A stretch of 64,000 bases of DNA from assembly GCA_001599755.1 (NCBI GenBank), contig BCHX01000007.1:1426001-1490000 (forward strand). The letters run 5' to 3'. The first letter of the stretch is position 1. Every line of letters starts with the position of its first letter. The position numbers were made by a program, and so were the translations under genes. The notes below the pieces were generated by a model, which saw only the letters and a list, made by a program, of their open reading frames with translations, was not told the origin of the DNA and searched no databases. Shown here one piece after another: positions 12,019 to 23,572 of this stretch. Origin of the DNA: Gliomastix tumulicola. Lineage: Eukaryota; Ascomycota; Sordariomycetes; Hypocreales; Bionectriaceae.

Positions 12019-13078
12019 TCAGAGGTATGGAGTCTCGATCCGTCCGCCCGTCATCCCTCCTGAGATCACAAGCTCAGCTCCGGTAGCGTAAGAAGACGCA
12101 TCACTAAGTAGATAGACAATGGCTGGAGCGAGGTCATTCCGGTTCCCAATTCTTTTCATCGGTGGTTCCTGACGCATCAGCTCCACGCGCTTTGGCTGTG
12201 AGAGCTTGAGCGGTGTGAGAAGCTCCGTGTCGATATAGCCCGGGGATATGGAGTTGACACGGATGTTCTGTGGTGCTAGTTCGACGCTGAGAGCCGTGCC
12301 TAGCATTCTCACGGCGCCTTTGGAGGCGTTGTAAGCTGATAATTTAATACCGGGAGCAGCCATTTGGCCAGAGATCGATGCAATGAGAACAATGCTGCCG
12401 CCCTTTCCATGAGACTGAATATGCTTGGTGGCTAGCTGTGTTGCGAAGAATGTACCTGTCAACTAGTCACAGAGTTAGTGAACGGTTGATCTAAATAGTG
12501 CCCGGAATGCCTTACATTAACATCGAAGCACCTTTTGGTCTCGGCCCAGGTATGATTCACGAAGTCCCCTTCAGGGCAAACACCAGCAGCGGTGACTCTG
12601 GATGGCAGTCTGTGAGTTAATTCATGACCTTTATACTCTGAGAGATGGCTTGAATAACTCACATTCCATCCAAGGTTCCAAAGTCCTTGATGGTTTCGTC
12701 GAATGCAGAGGTCAGGCTCGCCTCATCAGTAACATCGACTCTCAGGTATTTCGCCTTAATGCCGAAGTCACGTTCCAAGTTGGCGAAGTCATCAACGGGC
12801 TTCGGAGCAGCGTCCATAATGGCTACATTGCCACCATACTCGGCGATGGCACGAGCTCCAGCATATCCAATGCCTCGGCCTCCACCTGTGACGACGTAGT
12901 TCTTGCCTTGGAGAGTAAAGCGGTCCTTGACGCTGATAAGATCACCGTCTGCAAATCGGGCTGTGAGACGTGAAGTGGTGAAGCCACGCGCAGCCGTCAC
13001 GGCCGTGCCGAACCTGGCGAACCCCAAGGCTCTGCTCCGCAGCTGAGCCATGATAGACGTCTTCACTATCGATGACAT
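12019..13078 (-). CDS. Short-chain dehydrogenase/reductase with probable mitochondrial presequence
   Basis: Three exons (13078-12663, 12597-12516, 12462-12019) give 313 aa. The first 45 residues are rich in Arg, Ala and Ser and almost free of acidic residues (for example LRSRALGFARFGTAVTAARG), which fits a mitochondrial targeting peptide with processing near GFTTS. The SDR core then starts: VVTGGGRGIGYAGA binds the cofactor, IVTAAGV stands at the NNAG position, and the catalytic motif is ASISGQ followed by YNASKGA. The C-terminus reads TGAELVISGGMTGG. The core resembles sorbose-reductase or mannitol-dehydrogenase-like fungal SDRs, but I cannot assign the substrate. The presequence would place a step of this gene set in mitochondria. 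Confidence 0.85.
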
Positions 13079-13915
13079 TTTGAGGAGGGAATGCTAACTA
13101 ACATAAGACGAGCTAACGACTGGTCGTCGGGACTTGGGGGATTGGGTACTTATTGCCGCCAAGTTGGGAAGTCAGGATTGCTCCGGCTCGACAGTTGGAG
13201 AAAGATGTAGGTGAGTCGTTGGAGAGGGAAAAGAGGGGAGGTATGGAGATTCACTCTCCGCCGTCTGTGGACAAAGATCGCTTAACATGCCGATTGGGCC
13301 AACAAGCGAGCTGCCGGTCTGTCGTTCTCCGGACTCCGGATGTCCGGGGTACTCCGCACAAGATTACGCAGACAAAGCCCGTGCTACGAAACTCACAGCT
13401 TGCTAATCCACACGACGATAGCACAGGTCTTGCCATGGAGGCAAGAGCCGGCAAGATTAAATTCTTCTAATTTCTGGCCTCTTATGAACGAATGTCACCA
13501 TAGTAACGTCCCTCTTGCTCCAGTTCTCACCTCCTTTATGGGAAAGCCCCCCTAATCGGACGAAGGGGCTACGCTGTCCTTGGAAATCGCCTACCTATTG
13601 CCGGACAAAGAGGGCTTTACCGAGCCCTACATGTCATGAAGCCGGACATCCAGCCCCCGCACCAGCGCAGCATGCCCACTCACACCTTGGTGCCCCGATC
13701 TTCTGCCAAATCTTCTCCATGGGGTCCCTGCGGTTTGGAGCGCCATTGACCCAATCCCCCCTTTCGATCCCCCCATACTTTCCCCAGGAACGGCTCATCT
13801 TAGACGGATAAGACGGCAAGGTGTGTCCTGTGTTTCTTTCCTGCACCATGATAAGCGAGCGCGTTCCAAGACGTTATAAATCTCGCCAGCATATGTGTAC
13901 ATAAAAGAAACGAAC
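13079..13915. promoter_or_regulatory. Divergent promoter region, SDR and SMP-30-like gene
   Basis: The 837 bp between two divergent starts holds no recognised gene. CCGG-rich sites cluster at 13329-13348, including the 12-mer CCGGACTCCGGA shared with the BVMO A promoter. Confidence 0.4.
13329..13340. promoter_or_regulatory. CGG-N3-CCG inverted repeat, copy 2
   Basis: CCGGACTCCGGA is the exact reverse complement of the 12-mer at 583-594. It sits about 250 bp upstream of the SDR start at 13078 and about 575 bp upstream of the SMP-30-like gene. A regulatory function is inferred from position and triplet content. Confidence 0.3.
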
Positions 13916-15443
13916 ATGATGGGCAGCCTTGATTCTTCCCTGGTTCTACGGGGCATTGGGGCTTACCGGCAAAAACTACTGGACGCATCTTCTTGGGTAG
14001 CATCACAGGTACAACGTCTTACCTCCCAGGTCACTATGCGAATCAGCAACGCCCCCAAGATCACCGCGGCGGCGTCGGCCATGCTCGGTTTCGTCCAAGC
14101 TATCGACAACCCGCAGCTCTTTCGTGTGGAGGGAGAACTTACCCACGTGCTCCCTTACCCATTCTTCGGAAACCTCACCCTTGGCTTCGCCGGCGGCGTA
14201 GACTCAGACAACGAGACTGTCATTTCGCAGCTGTCGAGTGCCCAGCAAGCGGCGTTCATCTCCTACGATGACGAGTTTGACGACTTGATCGGGTCGGCCT
14301 CCCTCGAGACGATTGTGGCTAACACGTCATTACCGTACACTTGGGCGGGCGAGGCCGGTGTCTGGATTCCCGATCTTAACCAGGTCTGGCTCACCCGCAC
14401 CACCTACCTGGGTCCGTCAACCGTGTACATTCTGTACCTTGACAACAACACCGTTGTTGAGCCCAAGTTCAAGGCTGCCGAGGGCTATGGATCCTTCCTG
14501 CCTCTAGCAAACCCAGCTGGAGGGTACTACTTTGACGGCATGGTGTACATGGCCATTACCGGCAATGAGAAACTCCCCGCGGCCTTGATTGGCATCAATC
14601 CATACACGTGGGAGGCAACGCCTTTGGTCAACTCCTACTTTGGCCTGGAGCTCCCTGCAGTGGATGATGTTGCTGTCTCTTGGACCAACACCAGCGCTGG
14701 ATTGCAGAAACACGTGGTGAGTGTTCTCGGTTGACATGATGACTGGGTAGAATAGAAGAAGAAAGTGGTGCTGACCAAAAGCTCATATCTAGTACTTCTC
14801 GACTCTGGACTTGAAGGACGGGTTTGACCTCGACATGGGCAGACCGCCAGCGGTGCTTCCAAACGGTTTCTGGATGTTCACACCAGAGACCAACACGCTC
14901 CAGCCCGTCATCCCAAGATCGGAGGTCATGACGCCGAATGGTGTGGCTATTGACCAGCATTTTAAACATCTTTACGTTACGGATACTTCGGTAAGACAAT
15001 TCAGTCTTGAACTTCGCTCAAGCGCGGGAGGGAAGAGAATTGACAGATGGCAGGCTACAACCCGATTTGGAGGTGGGTTCCTTCGGAACGCGACGACCTC
15101 TCCTGCTATCTATCGATACGATCTTTCAGAGGAAGGCCTTGTATCCAACAAAGTTCTACTCGGCTTCTCCCGACAGGGCATCTCAGATGGCATCAAGGTT
15201 GACGACGAGGGTCGAGTTTGGACGGCCGAGTATGAGGGCATCGTGGCGCGCAACCGCCTGGGCAAAGTCATTGGTATTGTCAACAAGCAGGTTATTCTCG
15301 GTGGCGCTGAGGTCCAGATTGAGCTCGCCAACTTCGCCATTGCGGGTGATACGCTTGTCATTCTTGCCGTCGACAAGATTCAGACGGTCAAGTTCACGAA
15401 AACTCTCATCTGCAAGGATCGATTTTACCTCCCGAATTCTTGA
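13916..15443 (+). CDS. SMP-30/gluconolactonase/LRE-like beta-propeller protein
   Basis: Three exons (about 13916-14716, 14793-14990, 15054-15443) give about 462 aa from the first ATG; ATGs at 13919 and 14038 are alternatives. The protein shows the propeller blades of fungal SMP-30-like proteins: the block around AGEAGVWIPDLNQVWLT, the block MTPNGVAIDQHFKHLYVTDT, then SPAIYRYDL and ISDGIKVDDEGRVWTAEYEG. The Asn and Asp in PNGVA and DGIKVD are the kind of residues that hold the divalent metal in SMP-30 lactonases. A lactonase role would fit a pathway that contains two BVMOs. The N-terminus has no clear signal peptide, so location is open. Confidence 0.78.
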
Positions 15444-15823
15444 GAGTAATATGGGGATTGTTCTGGAATCAGTACAGACTGCAGTAGGAGCCAGTGGTTC
15501 ATCTTTGTGTTGTATGTATCTTGCATAATGAAAAGAGTGTAGTCCTTCCAGTTCATTAAGGGCTTCTTCCTTCGATATTTCTACATTTCGTGAGGGACCA
15601 TGTACCAAAGAGGGGATCGTGAAGACAATAAACAGACAGAGGAGGCTCCGATGGGTGTGAACGTGGGCCGCCTTGCACGCCATTCTCATGTCGTGATGTG
15701 AGTGTCTCTCATAACAGAGAATAGGCTTCATACATCAATATATCGCCTCCCGTAACATCATTGAAGCATCACTACGCATCCAAATACTAAATGCAATGAG
15801 TATTTTCATTCATCTGTCAACCT
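15444..15823. other. Convergent 3' intergenic region
   Basis: The region lies between the stops of the SMP-30-like gene and the minus-strand dehydrogenase. I see no gene in it. Confidence 0.45.
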
Positions 15824-16978
15824 TCACAATTCGTCAACAGACTCAATGCCATTGATCATCAGCCAGACCGAGGTTGCGTCAAAATCCTGCGAGTGATGGA
15901 TGTCAGTGCGTCGTGATCATGATTATAAGCGCAGAGTAAACGTACTTTACAGCGAGGGTCGTCCATTGCTTTCTTGAAGGTAGCCAGGGCGGTTTGAGCC
16001 ATAGTCGCATTTATGCCCGTCTGCACTCCCGCCTGCACTGCTAAATCCAGATCTTTGGCCACCATGAACGGGCGGAATCCAGCCTTGAAGCCATTACTGC
16101 TTGGCAGGTGAGGAAGAACCCCGGGGCAGGGCTGGAAGTTGTGAAATGTGGCCGAGTTGCCGCCCGAGTTCTTGATACAGTCGAAGAGGACGTGCCGATC
16201 AACGCCCAGCTTCAAGCCGATGGACATCGACTCGGCGATGGAGAGCATGTTGCAGAAGGAGAGGTAGTTGTTACAGATCTTTGCGGCAAGGCCGTTCCCG
16301 AGCTGGCCACAGAATACAATCTTCTCGGGCTTGCCCATCATGTGCACGATCCGTTCAATCTCCTTGATCGTGTCATGATCATCCTTGGAGTGGCCAACAA
16401 GGAAGGATAGCGTCCCGTTCTTTGCTCCGACGACACCACCCTTTTCAGTACATCAGTATCCAAGTGTCGCGTTCCATTGTGAGCTTGTAGTCAGATAGGA
16501 GAGGCCTTGACCTACCGACACGGGAGAGTCGAAGTACCGCCCGATTCCTGCCTCTCTGATTGCATCGCCCACCTCTCGTGTGGCCTTGACGTCAATAGTG
16601 CTGCACTCAAATATCAACCTGCCAGGTTTCTTTGTCGCCTTGATCACGGCTCCAGGTCCCTGCAAATAGACCTCCTGCACATTGACTCCTCGCGGGACTA
16701 CCGTAATGAGGGTGTTGCTCCGATCAAGGCCATCCTTCGGCGTGCTGACGATTTCGACAGACCCAAGAGAGCCAAACTCCTCGACGAATCTCTCACAAGC
16801 GCTACGGGCCACGTCATGGATGAAGAGCGTCCCGGCCGGAGACATCTTGCTCCGCACGTTCCCCGCCATGCCGTAGCCCATCGCCCCGAGGCCTGGAGCG
16901 AGGTGAAGATTTGTCAGACGCGTCCACATGTGTGAGTCCAGGGCCACACTCACCGATGAAAGTAATATTAGTATCCAT
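15824..16978 (-). CDS. 3-hydroxyisobutyrate-dehydrogenase-like (beta-hydroxyacid dehydrogenase) 1
   Basis: Four exons (16978-16954, 16892-16516, 16440-15946, 15886-15824) give 319 aa. The 25-nt first exon encodes MDTNITFIG, and only after splicing does it form the NAD(P) motif GLGAMGYGMA. ECSTIDVKATREV is close to the family's substrate-binding block, SPVS plus GGVVGAKNGTLSFLVG follows it, and GNGLAAKICNNYLSF carries the Lys-Asn pair expected at the active site. The short last exon encodes DFDATSVW. The family oxidises 3-hydroxy acids to semialdehydes with NAD(P). The gene is a paralogue of the one at 20002-21094 and is divergent from the MFS gene at 17344, with which it may share a promoter. 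Confidence 0.88.
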
Positions 16979-17343
16979 ATTTACGTCCCAGATTCTGGAT
17001 GCATGTCATGGCTTTTCCCCTGTTCCCAACAATTCCCGCATCCCTTCATATCTTATAACGCGGAGTGAGGATGGCGGGGAGCGCCAGAGGCCCGGCCTTG
17101 GTTATCCCCCCTGGCGCTAGTTCTAGCATGCGTCGGTAAACCAACTGCAGTCGGCTTCATCACTGAAAAGTGGCTCTCGTAAGTTTCCGCACCCCCAGAG
17201 AGCCTAGATCCTCCAGCCTCCGCCCCCCAACTTCTCCAACTTGCCTGCATAAAGACCCCTGACCCAATGCTCTGGTTCAGCCGAACGCTTCACTCTTGCT
17301 GCAACCTTCCCAGCTTGCCGAGAACGAAAAGACAGAGACAAAA
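16979..17343. promoter_or_regulatory. Divergent promoter region, HIBADH-like 1 and sugar-porter MFS 1
   Basis: This 365-bp compact divergent region between two start codons suggests co-regulation of the dehydrogenase and the transporter. No gene was recognised inside it. Confidence 0.45.
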
Positions 17344-19339
17344 ATGGCTGGCCTCGCGAAAGCAAATCGACACAACTTTCTTATCGTGTTCTTCGTGACA
17401 CTGGGATCTTTCACCTATGGGTACAACTCGTCCGTCACGGCTGGTGTCATAGGCCTGCCTGCCTTCTTCCCATACTTTGGGATCGACACCAAAACAAGCA
17501 ACGGAAGCTCAATACTGGGAGGTAAAAGCCCCTCTTCGCTGATCAAACTGCCTGTTTGAGTCACTCTAACAGGCTACTTAGCGATTAATGGAATTTTCCT
17601 TGCCGGAGGTGCCTTCGGCTGTTGGACGCTGGCCTGGCTGGCCGATTCCATCGGTCGGCGACGTGCCATACAAATCATTTGCTTGATATGTATCATCTCT
17701 GCGGCGATCCAATGCGGCTCGGTGCACATCGGCATGTTCCTCGTCGGCAGGCTGATCAACGGCTTCGGCGTCGGCATGATGAACTGCGTCGTTCCCCTTT
17801 ACCAGTCAGAGATCTCTCCACCTACTCAGAGAGGCCGCCTGGTCGGGTTTCATGGGTTCATACTCGTGGCTGGATATGTACGTCGACTTAAATACGCAAG
17901 GTCTTAGAATGCGGCGCGCGCTGACAGAATCGATGGCGTAGAGCTGCGGTGCGTGGGTCTCATATGGTGCTTACTTTGCCACAAATCCTCATCTGCAATG
18001 GAGGCTTCCCCTGGCAATACAGATTCTCGCACCGCTTATCCTGGTCTGCGGCAGTCAAAAACTACCAGAATCTCCTCGGTGGCTCATCAGACATGGAAAT
18101 GAGACTCAAGGTAGGAGGAGCCACCGGACTCGAGAGCGAGGCTCTGACCAACTAACTACATGAGCTGACACCTACGCATCTAGGCATGAGAGTCCTTGAG
18201 GATCTGCACAGAACACCGGCTGATCCCGATGCCACTGGAGCACATGCGGAATTTGAGCAAATCCGCGCTCAAATCGAGCTTGAATCGGAACAGGACCTCG
18301 GAAGTCTATTCAAGTGTCTCCGTGAGCCTCGCATTCGAAAACGCATGGTCTATGGCTTCTTCCTCCTCCAGTGGCTGCTACAAAGTACTGGCGTTTTAGT
18401 GGTGTTCAACTACCAGGTACCGATCCAGCTGATGCCGGAGCAAATCACAGCGTGCAATGTGCTAATTCGTCGCTTTTCTTCCTTGCTCTAGACTATCCTG
18501 TACGCTAATCTCGGAGTCACCGGGTCGCTTCCCATCTTGCTACTTGCCCTGTACAACCTGGTGGCAGCATTCTTCAACTGGGTCAACGCGATGATCCTTG
18601 ATCGCTTCGGTCGTATCCGTATCATAAGCGTGGGAATAGTAAGTTGTGTCTGCTGATGGCTACCCTTCCTGGGCTATTCGAGCTCGGCTGACCAATATCT
18701 GAGGTTGGGTGTATCGTCAACCTCAGTGTGTACGCCGCGCTGATTTCTCAGTTTGCCAATACGACGAGTAAAGTTGGCAATGCGTTTGCCATACTCTGTC
18801 TCTTCCTCTTCGCGGTATTCTACGGTGGCTGTCTCGATGCCTCGAGCTACGTCTATTGTTCCGAGATCTTCCCGACATCCGTCCGTGCCCATGGAGTCGG
18901 ATTCTCGATCAGTGCTCTCTTCTTATCCAACATCCGTATGCATCTCCCCACTTGTTACTGCTCCTTACCTACAGTGCTCATCTCTAACTTGACATGGATA
19001 GTCTATACGCAAGTCGCACCGACAGCATTCAACAGTGTTGGATGGAAATACTTTCTCGTCTTCATCATTGTACCCGCTGTTGGACTGTTTCCATTCATGA
19101 AGTACTATCCGGAAACTAAAAACCTTTCTCTGGAAGAGGTGAGGCTCTTCAACACTCCATCCTTCCTGTTTTCTCCGAATTCACAGCTGACGTCGCCCAA
19201 ACTATAGCTTGCGAGCAGATTTGGGGAGCCAGTGGCCCTGGACTTGGCAGAGGATACTGGGAACGAGAAGCCAATGGCTGACTCACAGCATCGGGAACAA
19301 GAGGAGGCTACAAGTTCCAGGGACGAGGAAGCCAGGTAA
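17344..19339 (+). CDS. MFS transporter 1, sugar-porter family
   Basis: Eight exons (17344-17521, 17573-17877, 17942-18110, 18184-18416, 18492-18638, 18704-18935, 19002-19138, 19208-19339) give 510 aa with no frame break. Family signatures are visible: GSFTYGYNSSVTAGVIG in TM1, DSIGRRRAIQ between TM2 and TM3, GRLINGFGVGMMN, YQSEISPPTQRGRLVG after TM4, the cytosolic LPESPRWLIRHG, and YYPETKNLSLEE near the end of TM12. The layout fits 12 membrane segments in the plasma membrane. The family moves sugars, quinate or other polyols with protons. Its neighbours suggest uptake or export of a pathway substrate; which one cannot be told. Confidence 0.9.
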
Positions 19340-20001
19340 CGGTACGACTTGCTGAAGGAGCGGTGGGACACCGAGGTCGGGGCGAAGAAATCCCCGAAAT
19401 GCCTCATGTTGAGAGCAGATGTGTGACCTGTCCTGTTACAAATCTATCTAGCTTAAAATACTACTTCCCCATGGCACCAAGATGGTCGCTTTCAAGGTCT
19501 ATACGAGCCTCCGCCCAACGAATCCGAGATGACTGTTGAATGACCCTCTTCGTGTTCTCTCTGGTCATATGTCCAATGATGTGTCTGTATGTAAATGTTC
19601 AATATTCAGCGTTTTTACAACTGTGAAAGTCCGGACCATCACAAGTATGAGAGTAGGTTGATTTTGCATGCCTGAACACAACGATTGCAAAACGAATCGC
19701 CTCTCTGTAAAGTGTTAGCCGGGGTATCGTCAAGCCTTTCTGGTCACCGGCGTCGCAAGAATCACAAAGAATCCGTACGCGGAGGCCGTTTACACGGCAA
19801 TATCGGCTAATAAGCCCACATTCGGAGTTGCATTTACCTTCGCCGATAATATGTGTTCCCTTTGCTCGGCTATGACCAACGCTATATGTTGGTGCGCTGG
19901 TCGTTGTAAGTGCAAAGCTGTTTTTCGAGTCGTCTTCACCTGCTTAGATACGTGTTTATCATCGTGAATCGCAAGGCAGTAGTAATCTGCACACCTACAC
20001 G
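19340..20001. other. Intergenic region upstream of HIBADH-like 2
   Basis: No gene was recognised. The stretch should hold the 3' UTR of the MFS gene and the promoter of the next gene. A palindromic TCCGGA lies near 19630. Confidence 0.4.
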
Positions 20002-21094
20002 ATGGGCGCCGACATAGGTTTTATCGGTAAGTGATGATCACACGACTATTCATGATCCCCGAGATGCTAACAAAAGTGAAGGTCTGGGCAACATGGGCTA
20101 CCGGATGGCAGTGAACCTCCGAAAGAAAATGTCCCCAGAAGCCACCCTACACATCTACGATGTAGTAGAATCGGCTCTTCACCGGTTTGCAGAGGAATGC
20201 AGCTCTTATGGCAAGATTGAAATCGCCAGCTCCTCCAAAGACGTGGCTGCCAAGTGTCAGACCGTGCTCACCATCGTCCCTACGAGCAAAAACGTCCGTC
20301 AGGTCTATCTGGACCCAGAGAACGGCATCGTAGCCGCCCCCAAGGACCCGGAGCGTTTGATGCTCGAGTGCAGCACCATAGAGATCAAGGCCACCCAGGA
20401 AATCGGCGAGCTTGTCATGAAGACCGGTTCAGGCATTTACGTCGATGCTCCTGTATCCGGCGGTGCCCGGGGCGCCGAGGAGGGAACGATTGCCTTTCTT
20501 GTCGGGCATTCAGGCTCACCAGAAACAGACTGGACAGCAAGACGCATTCATGACATTGTTTCGACCATGGGTCTGCCGGAACGGATCAACTTCTGCGGTC
20601 CCCTGGGCGCAGGCCTGGTTGGGAAGATCGTCAACAATTACATCTCTATCAACAACGTCCTCTCCCTTGCCGAGGGCATGGCATTTGGTATGAGGTACGG
20701 TGTCGACAAGATGACCCTTTACAATTGTGTAAAGAGCTCAAGCGGCAACTCGTGGGTCCTGGAGAACAAGAACTCGGTCCCTGGTGTCATCGGAAGATCA
20801 CCAGCCAGCAACAACTTCAAAGCCACCTTTCCTCCACGAATGGTCCTCAAGGATTTGACACTGGGTATCAATGCAGCTCAGGAGGTGGGCATCGATGCAT
20901 CCATGGGCAAGAATGCTCTGAAAATGTTCCAAGTGGCTGACTCAGACCCGCGAACGACGGTAAGCCATAACAATCTACCTGGGTTATGCTCTAAGTACGC
21001 AGAACTAACGAACTGGCCATAGGATCTTGACTGCACATCCGTTTGGTTGCACATGAACAACGAGGTGGACGAATGGGCCCGCAAACAGACGTAG
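20002..21094 (+). CDS. 3-hydroxyisobutyrate-dehydrogenase-like (beta-hydroxyacid dehydrogenase) 2
   Basis: Three exons (20002-20026, 20082-20959, 21023-21094) give 324 aa. As in paralogue 1, a 25-nt first exon (MGADIGFIG) and a short last exon (DLDCTSVW) flank the body. The NAD(P) motif is GLGNMGYRMA. The substrate block is ECSTIEIKATQEI, then VDAPVSGGARGAEEGTIAFL, and the catalytic block is GAGLVGKIVNNYISI with Lys and Asn present. Introns 1 and 3 of paralogue 1 occupy the same codon positions and phases here, while its middle intron is absent. This supports an old duplication. The role is probably oxidation of a 3-hydroxy acid; the physiological substrate is unknown. Confidence 0.9.
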
Positions 21095-21604
21095 CGTTGC
21101 TTGACGTTACCAGTTGGAGATTTTCAACTAGAACCTTGCCTTTCGGCGAATGACGTGCCGTCCCTGTGCCCCAGACTTTGCATTCCCGCCTTCCCTACTT
21201 TTTCTGCCATAGAACATCCGCCGATGAGGGCACTGCCCGGAGTATGATACCCCGGATTTCTCCGGCTTTCTCACGTCATTTCCAGATGGGGTATCAGATA
21301 TTAGTGACGTCAAGACGGTAACCTCGCTTCTGCGGCCGGCAAGGAACTTGGCCATGTTGCCGAAAGGTAGGTTACTTTGACGTGGTTAAGAAACACGATC
21401 ACTGTTCGTACTGAAAACGGGAGTGCCCCAGTCAAGATCTACTTGTGTATTCGATCAACATAAGCGCTATACTCCAGCCTGAGACAGTAAGTCTGTGTCT
21501 TTGCCTGTTTAAAGGTCGTCATTGACACATTAGAGCATACAATCAAGGGGCCTTTGAGATACGTTTTGTTCTTGGCACATTTTCATAACACACCTCAACC
21601 TGTC
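21095..21604. other. Intergenic region upstream of the first small cupin
   Basis: No gene was recognised. CGG/CCG-rich sites occur at about 21233-21264 (CCCGGAGT, CCCCGGATTTCTCCGG). Confidence 0.4.
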
Positions 21605-22000
21605 ATGGCGGGCTCGATCATCATTCAGAACGGCAAAAGCGAAGATGTCAACGCAGTGAAGCGAACGGAAACCTTCACTGGCGACGTATGGAGCCAGATG
21701 GTGCATGCCTCTGGCAACATCGCCATGGGCACCAACACCTTCATGCCTTGCTCGCGGACTCATTGGCACACCCACGAAGGCGGGCAGATGCTCCACGTAA
21801 CGTCCGGGTCGGGCTGGATCTGCGACAAGGGAGAGACGCCGCGACGGATCAAAGCGGGAGACGTGATTTGGGCGGAGCCGGGAACGACGCACTGGCACGG
21901 GTCGGATAAGAATAGCTTCATGGTCCATCTTGCTCTGGGAGTGGGCAAGACCACCTGGCATGAGGAGGTTGTCGACGACTTGTACAGAGACATACCTTAG
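21605..22000 (+). CDS. Small single-domain cupin 1
   Basis: The intronless ORF from the ATG at 21605 encodes 131 aa; an upstream in-frame ATG at 21554 would add 17 residues that its paralogue lacks, so the shorter start is preferred. The cupin motif 1 is HWHTHEGGQMLHV, with two His and a Glu as metal ligands. Motif 2 is AEPGTTHWHGSD, which supplies the last His. The closest relatives by pattern are small metal cupins annotated near carboxymuconolactone-decarboxylase-like proteins. The paralogue at 24512-24907 has the same length and motifs. A role as an isomerase or decarboxylase-like accessory enzyme is possible but not shown. Confidence 0.85.
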   Translation: MAGSIIIQNGKSEDVNAVKRTETFTGDVWSQMVHASGNIAMGTNTFMPCSRTHWHTHEGGQMLHVTSGSGWICDKGETPRRIKAGDVIWAEPGTTHWHGSDKNSFMVHLALGVGKTTWHEEVVDDLYRDIP

Positions 22001-22379
22001 GTGGTTTCGATGTCTAAGTTTTGAGTATATTGGTAGCTTCAGAAATGGATCGACTCGACCACAATCACACCGAACAGATCTCAACAGAGTTGACGCCGGG
22101 TTACAGGCCATCATGTACTGCTCCCGGCATCTGCTGAGTTAAGAGGATGGGCCCGGCTACCAACTGGCTTCGGTATCGGTTAGACTACCTGAGCCGCTAC
22201 ATGTAGCTTAGCTTCCAGAGGGATACCCCTCCGACGAGTACTAAACAAGGGGATTATTAAACGTTCAACATTGGCTTGGTGAGCCATTCGCATCGTTGTC
22301 AAGTAGTTCTCGCATCTTTGTCTCCAAGTTACGCTCTTTCTCTTCCCAATCTCTGCCGTTTTGGGCTGTTTGGTTCATC
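22001..22379. other. Intergenic region
   Basis: No gene was recognised between the cupin and the SDR. The element CGGTATCGG occurs near 22171. Confidence 0.4.
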
Positions 22380-23389
22380 ATGTCTGGTATCAACTCAAGC
22401 CCCCTTGTTTGGCTCATTACCGGCTGTTCCTCTGGCCTTGGAACTGCCCTCGCGAGGAGCATCTTAGCTCACGGGCACACGCTTATCGCCTCATCTCGAA
22501 ACCCATCAAAGACGCCGGAACTGGTGCAGGAGGTGACCTCGAAGGGAGGCCACTGGATTGCCTTGGACACGACCTCATCTGACCTGGAAGATGTCGTAGC
22601 GCAGGCAGAGCGCATCTACGGGAGGCTTGACGTAGTAGTCAACAATGCCGGTATGAGATGCTTTTCGTGTCTGGAGATGCTACTACGTGTGATGTGCTGA
22701 TGCCGGTCGCAGGGTATCCCATTTGCGGCACATTCGAGGACTCCAAGTAAGTTTTAACGTTCTCACATGAGATCGCATATGAGATATGAGGAATGTACTC
22801 ACCTATGCTTTACACCAGACTTGAGGATGCGAGAAGGGAGATGGAAACCAACTTCTGGGGGCCTTGCCGTGTAATGAAGGCTGTGCTCCCGGGGATGCGA
22901 GCCCGCCGGTCCGGTGTCATCGTGAACGTGTCCTCCACGGCTGGAATTCGCGTGCTCCCGACCTACTCTCACTACTCATCCTCCAAATTCGCGCTCGAGG
23001 CTATTAGCGAGGGGCTTGCGCAAGAGGTGGCTCACCTCAACATCCGCGTTCAGCTTGTCAACCCGGGGGCGTTCCGCACCAACTTTCTGGGACAGAATAA
23101 CATTCAGTATGCGCCCCTCGGTGAGGACTATAAGGGTTCCATCAGTGAGGAGACGCTTGAGAGAATCCAGAACATGGATGGCAGGCAGGCTGGTAAGCCC
23201 GATGTGGCGGCAGAGCGGATATGGGAGGTCGTCACGGGGCAGGGGATGGCGAGTGGCAGGGAGTCCTGTCTCAGATTGCCTCTGGGGTCGGACTGCGTGA
23301 AGACGGTACGAGAGAAGCTGGACCGTGTGAAGAAGAACATTGACATGATGGAGGATATTGCTATTAGTACCGACGAGGCGAGTCACTAA
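22380..23389 (+). CDS. Short-chain dehydrogenase/reductase
   Basis: Three exons (22380-22650, 22713-22746, 22819-23389) give 291 aa; the middle exon is only 34 nt. The start is the ATG at 22380 (MSGINSSPLVWLITG). The cofactor motif is ITGCSSGLGTALA, the NNAG motif is split by intron 1 (VVNNAG|YPICG), and the catalytic block is VNVSSTAGIRVLPTYSHYSSSKFA with Ser, Tyr and Lys. The pattern resembles fungal SDRs annotated as oxidoreductases with a TGxSSGxG motif and an extended C-terminus. The preceding gene is a cupin on the same strand, and a minus-strand cupin follows head to head at the 3' side. Confidence 0.88.
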
Positions 23390-23572
23390 GCTATACGAAT
23401 GCACCAATCAATGGGGGGAAGACTCTAGTCCGACGAAGGCAATATAGAGCTTTAGCTGCATTTTGCCCGAGGCCAACGAATTGTGATTTGTGTGATAATC
23501 GACCGAGGATAAAATGTCTGATGTGTCCAGGAAATCTTGGGGCGATATCATCTACCATATCGGCCATGACTT

